Assembly: GCA_963840245.1 (NCBI GenBank)
Contig: CAWIYI010000043.1
Location: 1 to 35,908, forward strand
Length of the DNA stretch: 35,908 bases
Source of the DNA: Bog-473 sp963840245
GTDB taxonomy: Bacteria; Actinomycetota; Acidimicrobiia; Acidimicrobiales; RAAP-2
Reading direction: 5' to 3'
In this document: positions 24,300-32,732 of the stretch, in pieces
Position numbering within the stretch: position 1 is the first letter of the stretch
Layout of the letters: the number at the start of each line of letters is the position of its first letter
Program-made: the position numbers and the translations under genes
The notes under the pieces: model-generated
What the model was told of the DNA's origin: nothing
The model's database searches: none
Seen by the model: the letters and a program-made list of their open reading frames with translations, nothing else

Positions 24300-24812
24300 G
24301 TGAGCGAAACTGTTGGCGCCGACGGAGAACATGAAGCCGTCAAGTGGCTCACGGCCGATGAGCTGAATTCTTGGCTCTCCGTCGTACGACTCATGACGCA
24401 GCTCCCCTGGTCAATTGATCAACAGCTCCAACGTGATTCGAACCTGGCGATGGTCGAGTATCAGGTTCTCGCGTGTCTCGGGAGGAGCCCGCAGCACACG
24501 ATGAGGATGAGTGCCCTCGCGGTGTTCACCAATGCGTCGCTCTCCCGCTTGTCTCGCGTCGTCAAACGACTCGAGGATCGAGGCTTGGTCCGTCGCGAGC
24601 CTGATGCCACTGACGGGCGATTCACCAATGCGATCCTGACCGAGAGCGGTTATCGAGTTCTCGAGGCCGCCGCTCCGGGCCACGTTGCCCATGTCCGCTC
24701 CCTTGTCATCGACGTCTTGTCACGCGAGCAGTTGCGACGACTTGGGCAAGCCGCCGAGCGCATCTTGACGCGCATTGATGCGTCCTCGATCACGGAGACT
24801 CCAAGCTGTTAG
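24300..24812 (+). CDS. MarR-family transcriptional regulator
   Basis: A 170-residue winged-helix regulator; GTG 24300 was chosen as start because TACCAT (24288-24293) is a -10 box 6 nt upstream. MarR features: LSVVRLMTQLPWSIDQQLQRD (dimerisation helix), LAMVEYQVLACLGRSP, the recognition helix in NASLSRLSRVVKRLEDRGLV and the wing RREPDATDGRFTNAILTESGY, with the DGR element conserved in the family. It most likely represses the divergent DHA2 pump and itself; the ligand is unknown. Codon use and GC here look lower than in neighbouring genes, as in the MFS and SDR genes (roughly 22-25 kb), which may indicate a separate origin. Confidence 0.93.
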   Translation: MSETVGADGEHEAVKWLTADELNSWLSVVRLMTQLPWSIDQQLQRDSNLAMVEYQVLACLGRSPQHTMRMSALAVFTNASLSRLSRVVKRLEDRGLVRREPDATDGRFTNAILTESGYRVLEAAAPGHVAHVRSLVIDVLSREQLRRLGQAAERILTRIDASSITETPSC

Positions 24813-24949
24813 CGATTTCGAATTCCACGAGCGAGGTCCGATTGAAGAATGACAGGGGCGACGGCGGTTCAGGCCGAGCTCTCCGAGGACAGATCGGCCG
24901 TGATGTCCGCCGGTTCGGTCGACGACCGGCACGCACAGACGCCACAGCC

Positions 24950-25648
24950 CTATTCGCCGGTAAAGCGAAACTCCGCCTGCCAGGGACCGTCTGAATGGAC
25001 GACCTCCCAATAGCGCTGTGCGATGTTCTCGGGGTCGAAGGCGGTGCCCGCAACGATCTGCCCCATGATCGTCAACGTCGCCACGCGGATGCCATCGGGC
25101 TCCAAATCGGCTCCGAGCATGGTGGCGGCGGATCGAAGGGCTGCCTTGCCGAGGGAAACGGTCGCGAGCGCTGGGATCGGATAATCCGCGAAACCGCCGC
25201 CCGTCACGATGATCGTGCCGGAGCCGGCCGCCCGCATGGCAGGGGCGACGACCTGCGTCACGACGATGGCGCTGATGACGTCAACGGCATATGCCGTCTG
25301 CAGGTGCTCGACGCTCGCGCTCAGGAGCTGGTCGGGAGCTCCCATGACCGCGTTGTAGACGATGAGCCCGGGCGCCCCCCGCTCGTTGTAGAGCTGAGCG
25401 ATCCGAGCTCCCAGAGCTTCGGGGTCGCTGGCATCTGCCGCGACCGTGTCTATCTGGGCTCCGGTCTCAGCCAGGCTCTCTGCGAGATCGCGGAGTCCGT
25501 CCGTGCTGCGAGCCACCAGGGTGACTCGATAGCCGCCGTCGGCGAAGCGACGCGCCACGGCCATTCCGAGACCCGGCCCGGCACCGACCAGCAGAAGGTG
25601 ACGGTTGTCGATCGAGGAGCCAGGAACACCTACTGAGTCGTCGGGCAT
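24950..25648 (-). CDS. atypical short-chain dehydrogenase/reductase lacking the catalytic Tyr
   Basis: A 232-residue Rossmann-fold protein of the SDR superfamily. The cofactor motif is LLLVGAGPGLGMAVARRF (GxxxGxG), followed by ARSTDGL and AADASDPEAL; VYNAV stands where NNAG is usual. The active-site region reads TIIVTGGGFADYPIPALATVSLGKAALRS: the YxxxK lysine is kept, but the tyrosine position is Val and the catalytic Ser of the preceding strand is Gly. It may therefore bind NAD(P) without ordinary SDR catalysis. ATG 25646-25648 has AAAGGAAAC upstream. It stands alone downstream of an acyl-CoA dehydrogenase and near a MarR/MFS pair; no link is evident. Confidence 0.85.
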   Translation of the reverse strand: MPDDSVGVPGSSIDNRHLLLVGAGPGLGMAVARRFADGGYRVTLVARSTDGLRDLAESLAETGAQIDTVAADASDPEALGARIAQLYNERGAPGLIVYNAVMGAPDQLLSASVEHLQTAYAVDVISAIVVTQVVAPAMRAAGSGTIIVTGGGFADYPIPALATVSLGKAALRSAATMLGADLEPDGIRVATLTIMGQIVAGTAFDPENIAQRYWEVVHSDGPWQAEFRFTGE

Positions 25649-25746
25649 GAGCCTGTTTCCTTTCGTATCGAACGTCTTGGGTGGTGGCCTTCACATCTTT
25701 TGCGTGCTAACCCTGCCGGATTGCGCTGCAACGACGCCCAAGGGTA

Positions 25747-25764
25747 CGCGCCATTCGTGGCGCG
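25747..25764. terminator. hairpin with TTCG loop downstream of the acyl-CoA dehydrogenase gene
   Basis: CGCGCCA (25747-25753), loop TTCG, TGGCGCG (25758-25764): a perfect 7-bp stem with a stable tetraloop on the plus strand. It is about 75 nt after the acyl-CoA dehydrogenase stop and about 100 nt before the SDR start, on the same transcript direction. No T-run follows. Confidence 0.5.
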
Positions 25765-25837
25765 CAGATCTTCAGATTCGCCCGCGCCGAAGGTAGCCTG
25801 TCCAACCGAAGTTGAGCAGCCTGTTATTCCTGGCAGG

Positions 25838-27052
25838 TCAGTTGATGTGAACGCCCGAGATCGCCCGTGAGATCACGAGCCGCTGGATCTCGGACGTACC
25901 CTCGAAGATGGTGTAGATCTTCGAGTCGCGGTGCCACTGCTCGACGGGGTTCTCCCGGACGTAGCCGTAACCGCCGAGGATCTGGATCGCCTGGTCGGTG
26001 ACCCAGACGGCGTTCTCACCGGCATAGAGCTTGGACATGGAGCCCTCGCCGTTCTCGAACTTCTTGCCGGTGCTGGCCATGTTGGCGGCGCGATGCACGA
26101 GCAGCCTCGCGGCGTCCGTGTGCATCTTCATATCGGCCAGTTTGAAGGCGATGGCCTGGTTCTCGATGATGGCCCGACCGAACTGCTTGCGCTCCTTGGC
26201 GTAGTCGAGCGCGTACTCGTAGGCGGCCCGGGCTATGCCGACGGCCTGGGCACCGACGATGGGACGGGAGGCCTCGAAGGTGGCCATGGCGGCCTGCGTG
26301 GCGGTCCTCTTGCCCTCTCTCGCCCGGGCCAGGCGCGCGTCGAGCTTCTCCTTTCCGCCCAGGAGGCATCGACCCGGGACCCGGCAGTCGTTCAGGACGA
26401 CCTCGGCGGTGTGCGAGGCGCGGATACCCATCTTCTTGAACTTCTGCCCCTGGGAGATTCCCGGCGTCCCCTCCGGCACGACGAAACTCGCCTGGCCCCG
26501 GCTCCCGAGCGACGGGTCGACCGAGAGGACGAGCACGTGGGTGTTGGCGATGCCCCCGTTGGTGATCCACGTCTTGGTGCCGTTGAGCACCCACTCGTCC
26601 TTGGCCTCGTCGTAGACGGCTCGTGACTTGAGCGACGAGACGTCCGAGCCGGCGTCGGGCTCGGAGACGCCGAAGGCCGCCAGCTTGACGTCCTCTGGCG
26701 TCCCGAAACATTGGGGAATCCACTCCCCGATCTGCTCCGGTGTCCCGTTGGCGAAGATCCCGGCCACGGCCAGGGTGGAGCCGAAGATGGCGAGCGCGAT
26801 GCCCGCATCGCCCCAGCTCATCTCCTCGTTGATCAGGCACATGAGAAGACCCGTCGGATCCGAGAAGCACTGGGCCACGAAGTCGAATGAGTAGAGGCCG
26901 TTCTTCGCGGCCTCCTCGATGATGGGCCACGGCGTCTCCTCCCGCTCGTCCCATTCGGGGCCGGCCGGGCGGACCACGTTCTCAGCGAACTCATGGACCC
27001 ACTTCACGATCTGGAGCTGATCCTCGTTCAGTTCGAGCGAGAAGTCGGACAT
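25838..27052 (-). CDS. acyl-CoA dehydrogenase
   Basis: A 404-residue flavoenzyme. ATG 27050-27052 is preceded by AAGGAGG, a near-perfect ribosome site. The N-terminal helical domain is followed by the FAD/substrate segment AAFGVSEPDAGSDVSSLKS (the conserved EPxAGSD motif), LNGTKTWITNGG, and VGAQAVGIARAAYEYALDYAKERKQFG; the C-terminal domain has QILGGYGYVRENPVEQWHRDSKI, YTIFEGTSEIQRL, with the catalytic base at E384. It oxidises acyl-CoA thioesters with an electron-transfer flavoprotein as acceptor. Chain-length preference is not clear; similar actinobacterial enzymes act on short or branched acyl-CoAs. The palindrome at 27162-27177 upstream is a candidate regulator site. No beta-oxidation partners adjoin. 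Confidence 0.95.
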   Translation of the reverse strand: MSDFSLELNEDQLQIVKWVHEFAENVVRPAGPEWDEREETPWPIIEEAAKNGLYSFDFVAQCFSDPTGLLMCLINEEMSWGDAGIALAIFGSTLAVAGIFANGTPEQIGEWIPQCFGTPEDVKLAAFGVSEPDAGSDVSSLKSRAVYDEAKDEWVLNGTKTWITNGGIANTHVLVLSVDPSLGSRGQASFVVPEGTPGISQGQKFKKMGIRASHTAEVVLNDCRVPGRCLLGGKEKLDARLARAREGKRTATQAAMATFEASRPIVGAQAVGIARAAYEYALDYAKERKQFGRAIIENQAIAFKLADMKMHTDAARLLVHRAANMASTGKKFENGEGSMSKLYAGENAVWVTDQAIQILGGYGYVRENPVEQWHRDSKIYTIFEGTSEIQRLVISRAISGVHIN

Positions 27053-27161
27053 TGCTGCGTCCTCCTTGCGACGACCCCGGCCGCGACCGGAGCCTCTGCG
27101 GTTCGGTGGAGTCCCTCCGGGGAAGGGCCGCACTCGGCCCGACCCACCTGGGGGCTTCCTT

Positions 27162-27177
27162 GTTACTACAGAGTAAC
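27162..27177. promoter_or_regulatory. palindrome upstream of the acyl-CoA dehydrogenase gene
   Basis: GTTACT-ACAG-AGTAAC is a perfect 6-bp inverted repeat, 110 nt before the ATG of the gene and 66 nt after the cysS stop on the same strand. It fits a dimeric repressor site, such as one for a TetR-family fatty acid regulator; the regulator is unknown. Confidence 0.4.
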
Positions 27178-27242
27178 CTGCGGCCCGCTCACCAGTCCAT
27201 CGTCCCAAGAAAATGCGAGTTGGCCTGGTCTTTTCTTAGTGA

Positions 27243-28649
27243 TCAGCGCCGGATGGCCGTGCCATCGGAGGTGTCCTCGACGGTCCAACCCCGGGACGCC
27301 AGCTCGTCCCGCAACGCGTCTGCCCGGGCGAAGTCCCTCGATCGCCGCGCCTCGTCACGTTCGGCGACGAGGCGAGCCGACTCCTCGTCGACGTCGACGT
27401 CCCCCGCACGCAAGGAGAGGCCCAGCGCGGCGGCGAGCACGGCGGCCGTGTGGGCCAGGCGACCGCCCTCGCCCTCGTCCCCGGCATCGGCGGCGGAGTG
27501 CGCCGCCGTGACGAGTTCGAAGATGCCGGCCAGCGCCCCCGGCGTGTCGAGGTCGTCATCCATGCGCTCACGGAAAACGGCCGACGCGCCGGCGTCCACG
27601 CCTGTCGCCGGCGGCGTCCCTTCGACGACGAACCCATCGTCTGTCTGGGCCAGCAGGTCGGTGACACCGGGTCCTGCGAAGCGCCTGGCCAACCCGTCCA
27701 GCCTGGTGAGCGCCTTCTCGGCGTCAGCCAGCGTGTCGGGCGTCACCTCAATGGGCGAGCGGTAGTGGGCGCGGAGCACCAGTATCCGGTACGCACGGGC
27801 GTCGTAGCGGGACAAGAGGTCGGGCAGCGTGGTGAAGTTGCCGAGCGACTTCGACATCTTCGTCCCCTCGACCTCCACCCAGCCGTTGTGCATCCAGTGC
27901 CGCGCGAAGACCTTGCCGTCGGCGACCGCCTGCGCCCGCTCGTTCTCGTGGTGCGGGAACTTCAGGTCCTGGCCGCCGCCGTGCAGGTCGAACCCCTCGC
28001 CCAGGAGGTCGAGCGACATCACCACGCACTCGGTGTGCCACCCCGGCCTGCCCCGTCCCCACGGTGAGTCCCAGCTGGGCTCCCCTTCCTTCGCCTTCTT
28101 CCACAGGGCGAAATCGAGGGGGGACCGCTTGTCCTCGTTGGCCTCGACCCGGGCCCCGACCTGCAGCGACTCCAGCGACTGCTGCGCCAGGAGGCCGTAT
28201 CCGTCGACCTTGGAGACCTCCAGGTAGACGCCGTCGGGTGTCTCGTAGGCCTTGTCCATGGCCATCAGCTCGCCGACCAGCGCCACCATGTCCTCGATGT
28301 ACTGCGTGGCATGGGGGATCTCATGCGGGCGGAGGTCGCCCAGCGCCCCCATCGACTCCCACCAGCGGGCCTCGAATTCCGCGGCCACGTCGGACTCGGT
28401 GCGCCCGAGCTCCGCGGCGCGCTTGATGATGTTGTCGTCGACGTCGGTGACGTTCGCCACGTGGTGCACCTTCAGCCCCGTGAAGCTCAGGTACCGCCGA
28501 AGGATGTCGAAGGTCAGGTTGGCCCGCCCGTGGCCGATGTGGGGCATGTCGTAGACGGTCGGGCCGCACACGTACATCGACACCTCGCCCTCCTTGCGGA
28601 GCTCGAGAGGGTGGATCGTGCCCGTTGCGGTGTCGTGAAGGCGCAGCAC
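27243..28649 (-). CDS. cysS: cysteinyl-tRNA synthetase
   Basis: A 468-residue class I synthetase. Zinc ligand C28 in YVCGPTVYD is followed by the HIGH motif H37-H40 in PHIGHGRAN, then the conserved GWHTECVVM and FDLHGGGQDLKFPHHENERAQ segments (further zinc ligands), and KMSKSLGNF. The C-terminal part is the helical anticodon-binding domain. It charges tRNA-Cys in the cytoplasm. GTG 28647-28649 is 6 nt after the minus-strand -10 box TACCGT (28656-28661). Divergent from valS with only 20 bp between. Confidence 0.97.
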   Translation of the reverse strand: MLRLHDTATGTIHPLELRKEGEVSMYVCGPTVYDMPHIGHGRANLTFDILRRYLSFTGLKVHHVANVTDVDDNIIKRAAELGRTESDVAAEFEARWWESMGALGDLRPHEIPHATQYIEDMVALVGELMAMDKAYETPDGVYLEVSKVDGYGLLAQQSLESLQVGARVEANEDKRSPLDFALWKKAKEGEPSWDSPWGRGRPGWHTECVVMSLDLLGEGFDLHGGGQDLKFPHHENERAQAVADGKVFARHWMHNGWVEVEGTKMSKSLGNFTTLPDLLSRYDARAYRILVLRAHYRSPIEVTPDTLADAEKALTRLDGLARRFAGPGVTDLLAQTDDGFVVEGTPPATGVDAGASAVFRERMDDDLDTPGALAGIFELVTAAHSAADAGDEGEGGRLAHTAAVLAAALGLSLRAGDVDVDEESARLVAERDEARRSRDFARADALRDELASRGWTVEDTSDGTAIRR

Positions 28650-28654
28650 CCGGG

Positions 28655-28661
28655 TACGGTA
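28655..28661. promoter_or_regulatory. shared overlapping -10 boxes for divergent cysS and valS
   Basis: TACGGTA reads as TACGGT on the plus strand (9 nt before the valS ATG) and TACCGT on the minus strand (6 nt before the cysS GTG). Both match TANNNT at leaderless spacing. The flanks CGGGT/ACCCG make the whole 16-bp stretch a 5-bp inverted repeat. The two genes are only 20 bp apart. Confidence 0.6.
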
Positions 28662-28669
28662 ACCCGATC

Positions 28670-30187
28670 ATGACGACCGGAGCGCCCAGCGTCCCCGAGA
28701 AGCCGACCCTCGACAATCTCGAGGACCGGTGGGCCCCGGTCTGGGAGGAGGCGGGCACCTACCGCTTCGACGACACAGCGACCCGGGCCGAGGTCTTCTC
28801 CATCGACACGCCCCCGCCGACGGTCTCTGGCTCGCTCCACATGGGCTCGGTGTTCGGCTACGTGCAGACCGACGCCATCGCCCGCTACCGCCGCATGCGG
28901 GGATGGAAGCTCTTCTACCCGATGGGCTGGGACGACAACGGGCTCCCGACCGAGCGCCGGGTGCAGACCTACTTCGGGGTGACCTGCGACCCATCGCTCC
29001 CCTACGACCCGGACTTCGTGCCGCCCGAAGATCCCGGCAAGGACGACGTCCCGGTCAGCCGGCCCAACTTCATCGCGCTCTGCCACCAGCTCACGGACGA
29101 GGACGAGCGGGCCTTCGAGGACCTGTGGCGGCGCGTCGGGCTCTCGGTGGACTGGGGCCGCACGTACGCCACCATCGACGACAAGAGCCGGCGCACCAGC
29201 CAGCGCATGTTCCTCCGCAATCTGGCCCGGGGCGAGGCGTACACGTCGGAGGCACCGACGCTCTGGGACGTGGACTTCCAGACGGCCGTGGCGCAGGCAG
29301 AGATGGAGGACCGCCAGCTGGCCGGCGCCTACCACCGCTTGCGCTTCGACGACATCGAGATCGAGACGACCCGACCCGAGTTGGTTGCGGCCTGCGTGGC
29401 CCTGGTGGCCCATCCCGACGACGAGCGCTATGCCGGCCGCTTCGGGTCGACGGTGCACACGCCGCTCTTCGGGGTCGAGGTGCCCGTGCTGGCACACCAT
29501 CTGGCCGAGCCGGACAAGGGCTCGGGCATCGCCATGATCTGCACCTTCGGCGACGTCACCGACGTGGTCTGGTGGCGCGAGCTCGAACTCCCGACGCGGA
29601 GCATCGTGACGCGCTCGGGCCGCATCACCGAGACACCACCGCCCGGCGTGCCCGATGGCGAGGCCTGGCGCGCCATCGCCGGCCGGACGGTCAAGCAGGC
29701 GCAGCGGGCCATGGTCGAGATGCTGTCCGCATCGGGAGACATGGTCGGCGACCCCCGTCCCATTGAGCACCCGGTGAAGTTCTACGAGCGCGGCAGTCGT
29801 CCGCTCGAGATCGTGACGAGCCGGCAGTGGTTCATCCGCAACGGCGGTCGCGACGACGTGCTGCGGCGCGAGCTGCTCGACCGGGGGACCCAGCTCGACT
29901 GGCACCCGCCCTACATGCAGGTCCGCTTCGACGACTGGGTCAGCGGGCTCAACGGCGACTGGCTGGTCAGCCGGCAGCGTTTCTTCGGGGTGCCGGTGCC
30001 CGTCTGGTACCCCGTCGGACCCGACGGCGAGGCCGACCACGCGTCACCCATCGTCCCCGACGAGACGCTCTGCCCGTCGACCCGACCACCGACGTGCCCG
30101 CGGGCTACACCCAGGAGCAACGCGGCGTACCGGGTGGGTTCACCGGCGATCCCGACGTCATGGACACCTGGGCCACCTCCTCGGTGA
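28670..30187 (+). CDS. valS: valyl-tRNA synthetase, N-terminal part (gene interrupted by a frameshift)
   Basis: ATG 28670 begins a class I synthetase: FSIDTPPPTVSGSLHMGSVFGY (HIGH-like HMGS), then FYPMGWDDNGLPTERRVQTYFGV, the actinobacterial/archaeal-type ValRS version, not the usual GTDHAG type. The editing domain follows (FIETTRPEL-like IEIETTRPELVAACVALVAHPDDE, KGSGIAMICTFGDVTDVVWW), then SRQWFIRNGG and DWLVSRQRFFGVPVPVW. True homology ends near residue 466 (DET at about 30067); the remaining codons to 30187 are a wrong-frame tail. The rest of the enzyme continues in another frame from about 30070, so the whole gene is 28670-31215, about 848 residues. It is divergent from cysS. Confidence 0.9.
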   Translation: MTTGAPSVPEKPTLDNLEDRWAPVWEEAGTYRFDDTATRAEVFSIDTPPPTVSGSLHMGSVFGYVQTDAIARYRRMRGWKLFYPMGWDDNGLPTERRVQTYFGVTCDPSLPYDPDFVPPEDPGKDDVPVSRPNFIALCHQLTDEDERAFEDLWRRVGLSVDWGRTYATIDDKSRRTSQRMFLRNLARGEAYTSEAPTLWDVDFQTAVAQAEMEDRQLAGAYHRLRFDDIEIETTRPELVAACVALVAHPDDERYAGRFGSTVHTPLFGVEVPVLAHHLAEPDKGSGIAMICTFGDVTDVVWWRELELPTRSIVTRSGRITETPPPGVPDGEAWRAIAGRTVKQAQRAMVEMLSASGDMVGDPRPIEHPVKFYERGSRPLEIVTSRQWFIRNGGRDDVLRRELLDRGTQLDWHPPYMQVRFDDWVSGLNGDWLVSRQRFFGVPVPVWYPVGPDGEADHASPIVPDETLCPSTRPPTCPRATPRSNAAYRVGSPAIPTSWTPGPPPR

Positions 30188-31215
30188 CCCCGCAGATCGT
30201 CTGCGGCTGGGAGGACGACCCGGAGTTGTTCGCGGCCACGTTCCCGATGGATCTGCGGCCGCAGGGACCCGAGATCATCAGGACCTGGCTCTTCTCGACC
30301 CTGCTGCGCTCGCACCAGGAGCACGGCGTCCTGCCCTGGCGGCACACCACCATCAACGGCTGGATCCTCGACCGGGACCGCAAGAAGATGTCGAAGTCGA
30401 AGGGCAACGTCGTCACCCCGATGGCGACCCTGGAGGAGTTCGGCTCCGACGCCGTGCGCTACTGGGCCTGCAACGGCCGACCAGGGACGGACACCGCACT
30501 CGACACCGGCGTCATGAAGATCGGGCGGCGGCTGGCGATCAAGATCCTGAACGCGTCAAAGTTCGCGCTGGGCCGGCTGGGTGAGGGACCGGTGCCCGGG
30601 ATCGAGGCGGTGCATGAACCACTCGACGCCGCACTCCTGGCGCAGCTGTCGGCATTGATCCGGACGGCCACGGCCGCGCACGACGGGTTCGACTACGCGC
30701 GGGCGCTCGAGGTCACCGAGACGTTCTTCTGGTCCTTCTGCGACGACTACCTCGAGCTGGTCAAGACGCGTGCCTACGGGGAGGGCGAGCCGGGCGGGAC
30801 GGACTCGGCCAGGGCGACACTGGCGCTGGCCCTCTCCGCCCTGCACCGCCTGTTCGCGCCGTTCCTTCCCTTCGTGACCGAAGAGGTCTGGAGCTGGTGG
30901 CAGGAGGGTTCGGTGCATCTCGCGCCCTGGCCCGAGGCCACCGACGTCGACGCCGACCCGTCGGTGCTGACGGTGGCGGCGGAGGTGCTCGGTGCGATCC
31001 GTCGCGAGAAGACGACCAACAAGCGCTCCATGCGGGCGCGGGTGGCGCTCCTCAAAGTCACCGGACCGCCCGAGACGCTCGCCGCGGTCGAGGCGGCACG
31101 GGGCGACATCGTCGATGCCGGCGGCGTGGACGAACTGGTGATTTCGGCGGGCGACGAGCTGTCCGTCACGGTCGTGCTGGCCGATGATCAGATGGGCGAT
31201 TCGGCACCCAGGTAG
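30070..31215 (+). CDS. valS: valyl-tRNA synthetase, C-terminal part (after the frameshift)
   Basis: From LPVDPTTDVPAGYTQ at 30070 this frame carries MDTWATSSVTPQI, the catalytic DxxRxxGxxI-like IIRTWLFSTLLRS, INGWILDRDRKKMSKSKGN (KMSKS motif, second ATP site) and the helical anticodon domain with ETFFWSFCDDYLELVKTRAYG and LFAPFLPFVTEEVWSWW. It lacks a start. Either one base missing or two extra (CT repeated) near 30068-30070 separates it from the N-terminal part. The domain is otherwise complete and unbroken, so a recent lesion or sequence error is likely, not decay. Its last 28 bp overlap the convergent ABC transporter gene. Confidence 0.9.
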   Translation: MPVDPTTDVPAGYTQEQRGVPGGFTGDPDVMDTWATSSVTPQIVCGWEDDPELFAATFPMDLRPQGPEIIRTWLFSTLLRSHQEHGVLPWRHTTINGWILDRDRKKMSKSKGNVVTPMATLEEFGSDAVRYWACNGRPGTDTALDTGVMKIGRRLAIKILNASKFALGRLGEGPVPGIEAVHEPLDAALLAQLSALIRTATAAHDGFDYARALEVTETFFWSFCDDYLELVKTRAYGEGEPGGTDSARATLALALSALHRLFAPFLPFVTEEVWSWWQEGSVHLAPWPEATDVDADPSVLTVAAEVLGAIRREKTTNKRSMRARVALLKVTGPPETLAAVEAARGDIVDAGGVDELVISAGDELSVTVVLADDQMGDSAPR

Positions 31216-32732
31216 GCGCCCACGACGTCGGCGCGGATCTCGGCGGGCTTGCCCTGCTTCACCAGCTCGCCGTTGACCATGATGGCTGCCTCGTCCGCGA
31301 ACGAGAGCGCGGTCTGGACGAACTGCTCCACCATGACGATGGTGAGGCCTTCCGATGCGACCAGCTGGCCGACGACGTCATAGAGCTGGTCGACGATGAT
31401 CGGAGCCAGGCCCATGGAGAGCTCGTCGAGCAGAAGGATCTGGGGGTCCGTGGTCAGCGCCCGGGCCATGGAGAGCATGCGCTGCTCGCCGCCCGACAGC
31501 GTGCCCGCCAGCTGCTTGCGCCGGTCGGTCAGCGCGGGGAACCGCTCGAAGGCGCGCTCCTCCACCCAGGCACTCTTCATCCCGGGCCGGCGGAATGTGT
31601 ACATGAGCAGGTTCTCCGAGACCGTCAGGTTCGGGAAGATGGATCGGCCCTCGGGAATCATGCACACGCCCGAGCGGGCCAGTTGCTCGGTGGCGTTCCT
31701 CCCCAACCGGCGGCCCGCCACTTCGACCGTCCCGGCCGTGAGCGCGAGCTGTCCCGAGATCGCCTTGAGCAGGGTCGTCTTGCCGGCGCCGTTCGGGCCG
31801 AGCAGCGCCAGGGCGGAACCGGACCGCACCTCGAGCGAGATCCCGTGCAGCACCTCGATGCGCCCGTAGCCGGCCCGCACGTCGACGGCGGAGAGGGCCG
31901 GTGCGGCGGCAGGATCCGTCTCTGCCCGCTGCTCCTTCGACGGGGCGTTGCCGCCCGCGCCCTCCGAGACCCGTGCCGGCGGCCGGGACGATGCCGCCCC
32001 CCCGCCGAGATAGGCCTCCTGCACGGCGGGGTCGGCCTGCACGGTGGCCGGATCACCGCGCGCGATGACGAAGCCGTTGTCGAGGACGTCGACCCGGGCG
32101 CAGATCGCCATGACCAGAGTCATGTCGTGCTCGACCAGGAGGACGCCCATCCCCTCGGAGGCCAACTGTTCGAGCACGGAGCCCACCTCGAGGGTCTCGT
32201 CCGCGTTGAGCCCCGAACTGGGCTCGTCGAGGAGGAGCACCGAGGGAGAGGTGGCCAGGGCGCGGGCCATCTCGACGAGGCGGGCCAGCCCGGTGGGGAG
32301 GGAGTCGGTCGGCTCGTTGGCGACGTGGAGGATCCCGACCCGTGCCAGCTGGTAGTCCGCCTCCTCGGCCGGCGTCCGCCCGCTCGAGAGCTTGTGCTGC
32401 TGGACCTCGGCGGCCATCTGCACGTTCTCGCGTGCAGAGAGGGTGCCGAACAGCTCGAGGCGCTGGAAGGTCCGGCCCAGGCCCAGGCGCGACCGCACGT
32501 GGGGCTTGATCCGGGTCACGTCATGCGCACCCAGGCGCACGCGTCCCCTCGTCGGGCGCTGCAGACCCGTGATGACATTGAACAGCGTCGTCTTGCCGGC
32601 GCCGTTGGGCCCGATCAGCCCGTGCACCTCTCCGGCGGCCACGTCGAGGGCGACGGCATCGAGGGCCTGCAATCCGCCGAAGCGCACCGAGACGTCTTCG
32701 ACGGACAGGGCGGGCGGCTCCGGGTCAGCCAA
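31188..32732 (-). CDS. fused LivG-LivF branched-chain amino acid-type ABC ATPase
   Basis: A 514-residue protein with two complete ABC ATPase domains. The first (about 1-245) has GPNGAGKTT at 41-49, RLGLGRTFQRLELFGTLSARENV, LPTGLARLVEMARAL as signature and SVLLLDEPSSGLN; it is LivG-like, with a C-terminal VAQADPAVQEAYLGG-type tail. A Pro/Ala/Glu-rich linker (about 245-275) follows. The second (about 280-514) has GPNGAGKTT, GVCMIPEGRSIFPNLTVSENL, LSGGEQRMLSMARAL and ILLLDELSMGL; it is LivF-like. Start is TTG 32730-32732, inside the end of the permease gene. It powers the importer encoded with the fused permease and binding protein. Fusion of two normally separate genes is unusual. Confidence 0.93.
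   Translation of the reverse strand: MADPEPPALSVEDVSVRFGGLQALDAVALDVAAGEVHGLIGPNGAGKTTLFNVITGLQRPTRGRVRLGAHDVTRIKPHVRSRLGLGRTFQRLELFGTLSARENVQMAAEVQQHKLSSGRTPAEEADYQLARVGILHVANEPTDSLPTGLARLVEMARALATSPSVLLLDEPSSGLNADETLEVGSVLEQLASEGMGVLLVEHDMTLVMAICARVDVLDNGFVIARGDPATVQADPAVQEAYLGGGAASSRPPARVSEGAGGNAPSKEQRAETDPAAAPALSAVDVRAGYGRIEVLHGISLEVRSGSALALLGPNGAGKTTLLKAISGQLALTAGTVEVAGRRLGRNATEQLARSGVCMIPEGRSIFPNLTVSENLLMYTFRRPGMKSAWVEERAFERFPALTDRRKQLAGTLSGGEQRMLSMARALTTDPQILLLDELSMGLAPIIVDQLYDVVGQLVASEGLTIVMVEQFVQTALSFADEAAIMVNGELVKQGKPAEIRADVVGAYLGAESPI

Noticed and set aside
24813..24949. Possible small gene between marR and the SDR gene
   Set aside because: No frame with start, ribosome site and typical codon use; nothing seen here.
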